A stretch of DNA of 5,270 nt from an uncultured Clostridia bacterium. GTDB lineage: Bacteria; Bacillota; Clostridia; Oscillospirales; Butyricicoccaceae. The stretch covers positions 1 to 5,270 of the forward strand of contig CALYTA010000090.1 of the NCBI GenBank assembly GCA_945486175.1. Reading direction: 5' to 3'. The position numbers and the translations under genes are program-made. The notes under the pieces were generated by a model. The model saw only the letters and a program-made list of their open reading frames with translations. It ran no database searches and was not told where the DNA came from. Position 1 is the stretch's first letter, and each line of letters opens with the position of its first letter. Positions 1 through 5,270 of this stretch are shown one piece after another.

Positions 1-58
1 GCACACCTGACTTTCATTTTCTTGCTGCATCCTGACCTACACCTCTATCGCAGAGGAA

Positions 59-610
59 ATGAAGGATCCGGAGTTGAGCGCATTTATCGACAAGATGAGC
101 CATGTCGAAGGCATGCCGTTTGTCGTTGATCCGGGCGTTATCGACCCGAAGAAGTTCCTCGACGAGGTTCTGACCGCACGCTTCCCGAATCCGTTCATGC
201 CGGACACGCCGCAGCGCATCGCGACCGACACGTCGCAGAAGCTGTCCATCCGATTCGGCGAGACAATCAAGGCGTATATCGCATCGCCTGACCGCGAGGC
301 TTCCGAGCTGAACCTCATTCCGCTGGTACTGGCAGGCTGGCTGCGCTACCTCATCGGCGTAGATGATGAGGGCAAGCCGTTTGACATCAGCCCCGATCCG
401 CTGCTGCCTGCAATGCAGGAGAAGCTCGCCGGCATCACGCTGGGCGGTGAAATCGACGCGGAGCAGCTGCGCCCGATTCTGTCCGATGCATCCATTTTTG
501 CAGTTGATCTGTATGAATGCGGTCTGGCAGAGAAGGTAATCGGCTACTTCAAGGAACTGACGGCAGGGCCGGGCGCAGTCCGTGCAACGCTGAAGAAGTA
601 TGTCCACTGA
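59..610 (+). CDS. uxuB: UxuB-like fructuronate reductase / D-mannonate oxidoreductase, C-terminal part (5' partial or disrupted)
   Basis: This is the C-terminal domain of a polyol-specific long-chain dehydrogenase (mannitol dehydrogenase family). The enzyme most likely performs NADH-dependent reduction of D-fructuronate to D-mannonate in the cytoplasm. Counting from Met at 59, the diagnostic block PNPFMPDTPQRIATDTSQK lies at residues 43-61, followed by IRFGETIKAY and LAGWLRYLIGVDDEGKPFDI. The 183 residues are about a third to a half of the usual family length (roughly 450-540). The ATG at 59 is an internal Met, not a convincing start: GAGGAA lies too close to it, and family-like sequence (CILTYTSIAEE) continues upstream in the same frame to about position 11. 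That frame meets TGA at 8-10, so the gene is either broken or misread at the window edge. The following eda and kdgK genes favour fructuronate reductase over mannitol dehydrogenase; tagaturonate reductase is a less likely alternative. Confidence 0.82.
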   Translation: MKDPELSAFIDKMSHVEGMPFVVDPGVIDPKKFLDEVLTARFPNPFMPDTPQRIATDTSQKLSIRFGETIKAYIASPDREASELNLIPLVLAGWLRYLIGVDDEGKPFDISPDPLLPAMQEKLAGITLGGEIDAEQLRPILSDASIFAVDLYECGLAEKVIGYFKELTAGPGAVRATLKKYVH

Positions 611-628
611 CGGCAGGAGGATGCAACG

Positions 629-1273
629 ATGAATGCACTGAATCAGGCAATTTCCGATATTGGCGTAGTCCCGGTTATCAAGTTAAACAACCCGGAGCGC
701 GACGCTGCTCCGCTGGCAAAGGCACTGTGCGAAGGCGGCGTGCCGGTAGCTGAGGTCACCTTCCGCGCGGCAGGCGCACCGCTCGCCATCAAAGCGATGA
801 AGGAAACCTGCCCGGACATGATCGTCGGCGCAGGCACTGTCACCACCACTGCACAGATCGATGAAGCGATTGCAGCCGGTGCACAGTTCATCGTAACCCC
901 GGGCTTTGATCCGGAACTGGTTGCGTATGCGCAGAGCAAGGATATCGCCATTTATCCGGGCTGCACTACCCCGACGGATTACCATGCGGCACTCAAGTTT
1001 GGCCTGGAAGTCCTCAAGTTCTTCCCGGCAGAGCAGTCTGGTGGTCTCGCCAAGATCAAGGCGATGAGCGCACCGTTCCCGCAGTTCAAGGTTATGCCGA
1101 CCGGCGGCGTATCCCTCAAGAACCTGAAGGATTACCTGTCCAGCCCGGTTATCGCGGCTTGCGGCGGCTCCTATATGGTAACTGCTGATCTGATTGACAA
1201 CCAGAAATGGGATGAGATCATCGATCTCTGCAAGAAGTCCCGTGAAATCGTAAAGGAGGCGCGCAATGGCTAA
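629..1273 (+). CDS. eda: KDPG aldolase (2-dehydro-3-deoxy-phosphogluconate / 4-hydroxy-2-oxoglutarate aldolase)
   Basis: This cytoplasmic class I aldolase cleaves 2-keto-3-deoxy-6-phosphogluconate to pyruvate and glyceraldehyde 3-phosphate; many family members also cleave 4-hydroxy-2-oxoglutarate. The 214 residues match the usual full length. Visible active-site residues are E42 and R46 (in AEVTFRA), T70 (in GAGTVTT) and the Schiff-base lysine K130 (in LKFFPAEQSGG). They correspond to E45, R49, T73 and K133 of the E. coli enzyme. TPGFDPE, YPGCTTPT and the phosphate-binding MPTGGVSLKNLKDYL segment are also present. The ATG at 629 follows AGGAGG at 615-620 with an 8-nt spacer, and lies 18 nt after the stop of the uxuB-like gene. 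The 3' end overlaps kdgK by 8 nt, and the kdgK ribosome binding site lies inside this coding region. Translational coupling within one hexuronate operon is likely. Confidence 0.96.
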   Translation: MNALNQAISDIGVVPVIKLNNPERDAAPLAKALCEGGVPVAEVTFRAAGAPLAIKAMKETCPDMIVGAGTVTTTAQIDEAIAAGAQFIVTPGFDPELVAYAQSKDIAIYPGCTTPTDYHAALKFGLEVLKFFPAEQSGGLAKIKAMSAPFPQFKVMPTGGVSLKNLKDYLSSPVIAACGGSYMVTADLIDNQKWDEIIDLCKKSREIVKEARNG

Positions 1274-2288
1274 AGTGATTACCTTCGGCGAAATTATGCT
1301 TCGCCTTGCACCGAATGGATATTATCGTTTTTTCCAGAATGACCAGATGCAGGCAACGTTTGGCGGCGGCGAAGCCAATGTAGCGGTTTCGCTGGCAAAC
1401 TACGGCATTGACACCGCGTTTGTCACCAAGCTGCCGGAGCATGCAATCGGCCAGGCGGCTGTCAACAGCCTGCGCCACTATGGTGTAGATACCTCCATGA
1501 TCGTCCGCGGCGGCGACCGTGTCGGCATCTACTATCTTGAAAAGGGTGCATCCCAGCGCGGCTCGGTATGCATCTATGATCGTGCCCACTCTTCTATTCA
1601 GGAATCCTCTGCGTCCGAGTATGACTGGAACGCAATTTTCGCGGACGCAGAGTGGTTCCACTTTACCGGAATCACCCCGGCACTTGGTCCGAATGTCGTT
1701 GAAATCTGCCGTGAGGCATGCAAGGCAGCAAAGGCACATGGCGTAAAGATTTCCTGTGACCTGAACTACCGCGGCAAGCTGTGGACGCGCGAAGAAGCAC
1801 GCGCAGCGATGACCGATTTGTGCCAGTATGTCGATGTCTGCATCTCCAACGAGGAGGATGCAAAGGACGTATTCGGCATCGAAGCGGAGAACACCGACAT
1901 CTACGGCGGCAAGCTGAACAAGGAAGGCTACAAGTCGGTAGCCAAGCAGCTGGCTGACAAGTTCGGCTTTGAGAAGGTTGCCATCACCCTGCGCACCTCG
2001 ATTTCTGCGAGTGACAACGACTGGGCAGCAATGCTGTACGACGGTGAAAACTACTGCTTCTCCAAGGAGTACCACCTGCACATCACCGACCGTGTCGGCG
2101 GTGGCGACAGCTTCGGCGGCGGCCTGATTTACTCCCTGCTGACCGGCAAGTCCACGCAGGATGCAGTTGAGTTTGCAGTTGCTGCATCCGCTCTCAAGCA
2201 CTCCATTGAAGGCGACTACAACCTCGTCACGGTTTCTGAGGTTGAAAAGCTCGCTGGCGGCGACGGTTCCGGCCGCGTTCAGAGATAA
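1266..2288 (+). CDS. kdgK: 2-dehydro-3-deoxygluconokinase (KDG kinase), PfkB family
   Basis: This PfkB/ribokinase-fold sugar kinase phosphorylates 2-keto-3-deoxy-D-gluconate with ATP to give KDPG, the substrate of the preceding aldolase. The 340 residues match the normal length. The N-terminus VITFGEIMLRLAP is typical of KDG kinases. The substrate-binding glycine motif GGGEANVAV lies at residues 33-41. Residues around 165 read SCDLNYRGKLW. The PfkB signature 2 appears as DRVGGGDSFGGGLIYS at 275-290, with D281 the expected catalytic base. The Gly-Gly-Gly-Asp form replaces the more common GAGD, so the anion-hole glycines are retained. The ATG at 1266 is well supported by AAAGGAGG at 1252-1259 with a 6-nt spacer, inside the end of eda. 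The gene ends with TAA and is followed 29 nt later by a hairpin, so it appears to be the last gene of the operon. A fructokinase or other PfkB sugar kinase is possible from the fold alone, but the neighbours point to KDG. Confidence 0.92.
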   Translation: MAKVITFGEIMLRLAPNGYYRFFQNDQMQATFGGGEANVAVSLANYGIDTAFVTKLPEHAIGQAAVNSLRHYGVDTSMIVRGGDRVGIYYLEKGASQRGSVCIYDRAHSSIQESSASEYDWNAIFADAEWFHFTGITPALGPNVVEICREACKAAKAHGVKISCDLNYRGKLWTREEARAAMTDLCQYVDVCISNEEDAKDVFGIEAENTDIYGGKLNKEGYKSVAKQLADKFGFEKVAITLRTSISASDNDWAAMLYDGENYCFSKEYHLHITDRVGGGDSFGGGLIYSLLTGKSTQDAVEFAVAASALKHSIEGDYNLVTVSEVEKLAGGDGSGRVQR

Positions 2289-2317
2289 CCCACTAATCCC
2301 CTTACTTTCCCTATGCA

Positions 2318-2358
2318 ATGCAGGACAGCAATTCCTGTGAGGGAGAGCTGTCCTGCAT
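2318..2358 (+). terminator. Hairpin terminator candidate after the kdgK operon
   Basis: A perfect 12-bp stem pairs ATGCAGGACAGC (2318-2329) with GCTGTCCTGCAT (2347-2358). The loop folds again: TTCCT (2332-2336) pairs with AGGGA (2340-2344), with one G-T wobble and a GTG tip. This leaves a small symmetric internal loop of AA opposite GA. The hairpin starts 29 nt after the kdgK stop. The 3' flank ATATTCTTTCCTGATTTT is only moderately T-rich, with no clean T-run, so termination may be incomplete or assisted by other factors. Its position at the end of a three-gene operon, before a convergent gene, supports a terminator. Confidence 0.6.
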
Positions 2359-2426
2359 ATATTCTTTCCTGATTTTGATATCCACTTTCTCATTTGATAG
2401 CATCCAGTAATACACCTTTCCTTCTA

Positions 2427-2456
2427 GAGCCCGTCCGCCGTTTGGCGGACGGGCTC
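2427..2456. repeat. Perfect GC-rich inverted repeat between convergent genes (possible bidirectional terminator)
   Basis: GAGCCCGTCCGCC (2427-2439) and GGCGGACGGGCTC (2444-2456) are exact reverse complements, giving a 13-bp stem with a GTTT loop. TTC (2422-2424) and GAA (2457-2459) could extend it across a 2-nt bulge. It lies 20 nt beyond the stop of the minus-strand FliB-like gene and about 70 nt beyond the kdgK hairpin. Neither strand has a T-tract after the stem, so it is not a classic intrinsic terminator. It could still stop or stabilise converging transcripts, or be a copy of a dispersed intergenic palindrome; a single copy in this window cannot decide. Confidence 0.65.
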
Positions 2457-2476
2457 GAACTATTCATAGGGGATAT

Positions 2477-3544
2477 TCACAGAACCGGATACATAAAGAG
2501 CGTTTCGGTATTGTCTTCATCATATTCAATTTCTTCGGAATAGCGCCTGCACAGATCAATTTGCCGGGTATGCGGCAGACAGCCGTCTGCCAGCCACGAC
2601 TGGATATCCAGCAATTGAATCATGCAGGTGCTGATGAGCGCAAAATTGACACGCCCGCACAGTGCGCCGTCCCAGCGCGCGCCCATAAAATGTCGATAGA
2701 GGAAATAGATAAGAAGTTGTTCATATTCATAAAGATATTTCTGATAAAAGGAAAGAAATGCCTGCCTGTGGCGCAGGAGCTCCGGCAGTTGTGCCTTTGT
2801 GCGGCAGAGCAGGTCGCGCCAGGTGCTGTCATTGATCTCCAGTGCGAGAAAACAATCGAGCAGGCGATTCAGCTGTTCCGGCTGCCAGAACGCATCCGTC
2901 CAGCCGCGCACCGGTGCGGCTTGGGTGGTGTCGGGGAACATCCATGCGTCACATGCTGCCTGCATGCGCGCAGCGGCACAGTACAGGCGGTTCATGCGTT
3001 CATCCGGAGACAGGTGTAGTTCCGTTTTGATGATATGAAACAGCTCGTCCCGCATGCGGAACAACGCATATTCTGCGTCACGCTCTTCTTCGGAGATTTC
3101 CTCCGGTTCAAAGCCATCATCCGGGACGCTTTCGAGCGTCGGAATACCGGTTTTTTGCAGGATCAGCTCGGCAGCAGCTTCACAACACAGGCCGACTCCG
3201 GCTTCTGTTCCGCCGGAAAACCAGTCATAATACCGCGGATGCTCTGTGCAAATCTGGCAGAGGTGCTCTGCTCCCAGCTCCGTATAAATATCGCACAGAT
3301 TGTGCCTGCCCAGAAACGGACAGCGCCCCTGCTCATCCAGAATGATATGCGCTGCCTGCTCCTCTGAGGGCAGTGCGATATGTGTCCGCAGACGGTCGCC
3401 GCATGCACCGCTGACCTGCTGATAATAGGCAAGTGTTTCGTCATCGATATCGATTTCCCAGCCCGCAAGACAGCAGTTGTGGGTGCATGCAGACGCAGTG
3501 CACCGGAACTGTGGATAATAAGACGGGTATCGCAGATAACCCAT
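2477..3544 (-). CDS. FliB-like lysine-N-methylase family protein (cysteine-rich)
   Basis: The 355-residue protein matches the pattern of the FliB flagellin lysine-N-methylase family, which in Salmonella methylates flagellin lysines through an iron-sulphur-dependent methyl transfer. The N-terminus YPSYYPQFRCTASACTHNCC supplies C15, C20, C24 and C25 (C-x4-C-x3-CC), followed by GWEIDID. A second cluster has C75 and C84 in CPFLGRHNLCDIYTELG, then C96 and C99 in LCQICTEHPR, and C120-C121 before EAAAELIL. These cysteines could bind a metal or Fe-S cluster. The C-terminal half is helical, with the family-like YEQLLIYFLYRHFMG segment, and has no signal peptide or clear membrane span. The ATG at 3544 follows AGGGAGGA (3552-3559) with a 7-nt spacer. 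It is transcribed alone, with its own promoter, and converges on kdgK. No flagellin or flagellar gene is in view, so the real substrate is unknown. Such genes are often annotated as FliB in non-motile Firmicutes. Confidence 0.78.
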   Translation of the reverse strand: MGYLRYPSYYPQFRCTASACTHNCCLAGWEIDIDDETLAYYQQVSGACGDRLRTHIALPSEEQAAHIILDEQGRCPFLGRHNLCDIYTELGAEHLCQICTEHPRYYDWFSGGTEAGVGLCCEAAAELILQKTGIPTLESVPDDGFEPEEISEEERDAEYALFRMRDELFHIIKTELHLSPDERMNRLYCAAARMQAACDAWMFPDTTQAAPVRGWTDAFWQPEQLNRLLDCFLALEINDSTWRDLLCRTKAQLPELLRHRQAFLSFYQKYLYEYEQLLIYFLYRHFMGARWDGALCGRVNFALISTCMIQLLDIQSWLADGCLPHTRQIDLCRRYSEEIEYDEDNTETLFMYPVL

Positions 3545-3579
3545 GTAGCATTCCTCCCTGAATGGAAAAGATCGTGTCC

Positions 3580-3588
3580 ATTATAGCA
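3580..3588 (-). promoter_or_regulatory. Extended -10 promoter for the FliB-like gene
   Basis: On the minus strand TGCTATAAT (3588 down to 3580) is a perfect consensus -10 hexamer with an upstream TG extension. At 16-18 nt further upstream there is no good TTGACA; the best region reads GTATACTT, so this would be an extended -10 promoter with a weak -35. Transcription would begin near 3573, giving a leader of about 29 nt that contains the AGGGAGGA ribosome binding site before the ATG at 3544. It lies downstream of the ilvC terminator, so the gene is probably expressed independently of ilvC. Confidence 0.65.
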
Positions 3589-3638
3589 AATGGAGTGCGG
3601 AAAGTATACACCGGCGATTCCAATCCATTGGTTCCTGG

Positions 3639-3684
3639 AAAACAAAAAAGAAGAGGCTTCTGATCTGTTTGACCGGAAGCCTCT
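3639..3684 (-). terminator. Intrinsic terminator of ilvC
   Basis: On the minus strand, 33 nt after the ilvC stop, AGAGGCTTC (3676-3684) pairs with GAAGCCTCT (3652-3660). Two further inner pairs (one G-T) extend the stem to about 11 bp. The stem is followed directly by TCTTTTTTGTTTT (3651 down to 3639), a strong T-tract. This is a textbook Rho-independent terminator. The plus-strand side also has a TTTTT run at 3688-3692 after the stem, so it could act in both directions, although no plus-strand gene needs it here. Confidence 0.88.
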
Positions 3685-3717
3685 CCCTTTTTAGGAAAGC
3701 AAAATTTTAGGAAATAA

Positions 3718-4802
<1,085 letters not shown>

Positions 4803-5270
4803 CTATCGCCCGCTGTCTTCCATGTTTTTCTGAATCCAGTCGGTCGTGAATGTCCAGAACCGCTTTTCTGCCGCCGACATCTCCTGATTTTTGCGCCGCA
4901 CGAGAAATATATTCCGTGTGAAGCTGTCGTCACAGAACGGGATGACGGCAACACGGTCATCTGCATATTGCTCCGCAAAGAAATCCGCCGTGATACCGGC
5001 ACACCAGTTTTGCTTGGCAGCTTCTACAATCAGCGAATCGTCGCTGATTTCCAGCAGAATCTGCGGAGTCAGTCCGCCGCGCGAAAACCTCGTCATGTTG
5101 ACCGGATAGAAGGAATAATCCCGCCCCTTGATGGCGAGGGGGATACCATTCAGATCACGGTATTCGACACTGTCTCTCTCTGCCAGCGGATGTGCCTTGT
5201 TGACAACCAGACAATATCGGTGAGAAAAACAGTATTCGATCTCATACTTGACAATGTCGATCGGTTCGGG
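4803..5270 (-). CDS. LysR-type transcriptional regulator, effector-binding domain (5' end outside window)
   Basis: The minus-strand frame ending at the TAG at 4803-4805 stays open to the window edge at 5270, giving 155 residues. The reading EYCFSHRYCLVVNKAHPLAE, then DLNGIPLAI and later EAAKQNWCAGITADFFAE, is the pattern of the LysR substrate-binding domain, second half, where the inducer binds and the protein multimerises. The N-terminal winged helix-turn-helix (about 60 residues) and linker would lie beyond 5270; LysR proteins are usually about 300 residues, so roughly half is missing. The Met at 5096 is internal because matching sequence continues upstream of it. The gene ends 59 nt before ilvC in the same direction. 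E. coli IlvY is a LysR regulator of ilvC, but is divergent from it, so a comparable role here is inference only. Confidence 0.87.
   Translation of the reverse strand, partial: PEPIDIVKYEIEYCFSHRYCLVVNKAHPLAERDSVEYRDLNGIPLAIKGRDYSFYPVNMTRFSRGGLTPQILLEISDDSLIVEAAKQNWCAGITADFFAEQYADDRVAVIPFCDDSFTRNIFLVRRKNQEMSAAEKRFWTFTTDWIQKNMEDSGR

Noticed and set aside
8..10. Selenocysteine or genome-wide recoding of UGA to explain the TGA
   Set aside because: The family position is not a known selenocysteine site, nothing like a bacterial SECIS hairpin is evident just after the TGA, and UGA is used as a normal stop at 608-610, 2477-2479 and 3718-3720.
14..607. A 197-residue open frame on the minus strand opposite the uxuB-like gene
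   Set aside because: The plus strand carries clear mannitol dehydrogenase family motifs over the same bases; the minus-strand product matches nothing I recognise.
1218..2393. A 391-residue open frame on the minus strand opposite kdgK
   Set aside because: It covers a complete KDG kinase and the end of eda, has odd cysteine- and arginine-rich composition without domains, and runs through the hairpin at 2318-2358. It is a shadow of kdgK.
2427..2456. Part of a tRNA gene (GC-rich stem reading GAGCCCGTCCGCC)
   Set aside because: There is no cloverleaf, no T-loop GTTCRANNC in the right place and no CCA end; it is a single simple hairpin.
2289..2476. A small gene or riboswitch in the kdgK/FliB-like gap
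   Set aside because: The region lies at the 3' ends of two convergent genes, has no ribosome binding site with a following frame of useful length, and apart from two hairpins shows no conserved aptamer-like sequence that I recognise.

Overview
The window looks like chromosomal DNA from a moderately GC-rich, low-mobility Gram-positive bacterium. The best guess is a gut Clostridia member (Oscillospirales/Butyricicoccus-like). This rests on the gene set, strong AGGAGG-type ribosome binding sites, clostridial-type protein sequences and GC-leaning codon use. It is an inference from style, not a database match. No transposase, phage gene, CRISPR array, tRNA or rRNA is visible.

Region 1 (1-2288, plus strand) is the end of a hexuronate catabolism operon. 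It holds the C-terminal part of a UxuB-like fructuronate/mannonate oxidoreductase, then a complete KDPG aldolase (eda), then a complete 2-keto-3-deoxygluconate kinase (kdgK). eda starts 18 nt after the oxidoreductase stop and kdgK overlaps eda by 8 nt. Together they make the lower Ashwell pathway: fructuronate is reduced to mannonate, mannonate is dehydrated to KDG (dehydratase not in view), KDG is phosphorylated by KdgK, and KDPG is cleaved by Eda to pyruvate and glyceraldehyde 3-phosphate. The first gene has an in-frame TGA at 8-10, inside sequence that otherwise aligns with the family, so it is either broken or carries an error at the window edge.

Region 2 (2289-2476) is a 188-nt gap between convergent genes with two perfect hairpins. 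One (2318-2358) is a plausible terminator for the kdgK operon. The other (2427-2456) is a very GC-rich 13-bp stem without a T-tract.

Region 3 (2477-3588, minus strand) is a single cysteine-rich gene of the FliB-like flagellin lysine-N-methylase family, with its own extended -10 promoter. No flagellar gene is in view.

Region 4 (3639-5270, minus strand) holds a LysR-type regulator (5' end outside the window), then ilvC, encoding ketol-acid reductoisomerase of branched-chain amino acid synthesis, closed by a strong intrinsic terminator. The regulator sits 59 nt upstream of ilvC in the same orientation and may control it.

I found no convincing undescribed system. The points most worth a second look are the interrupted oxidoreductase at the left edge, the orphan FliB-like gene, the tail-less GC hairpin, and the short ilvC leader next to a LysR gene.
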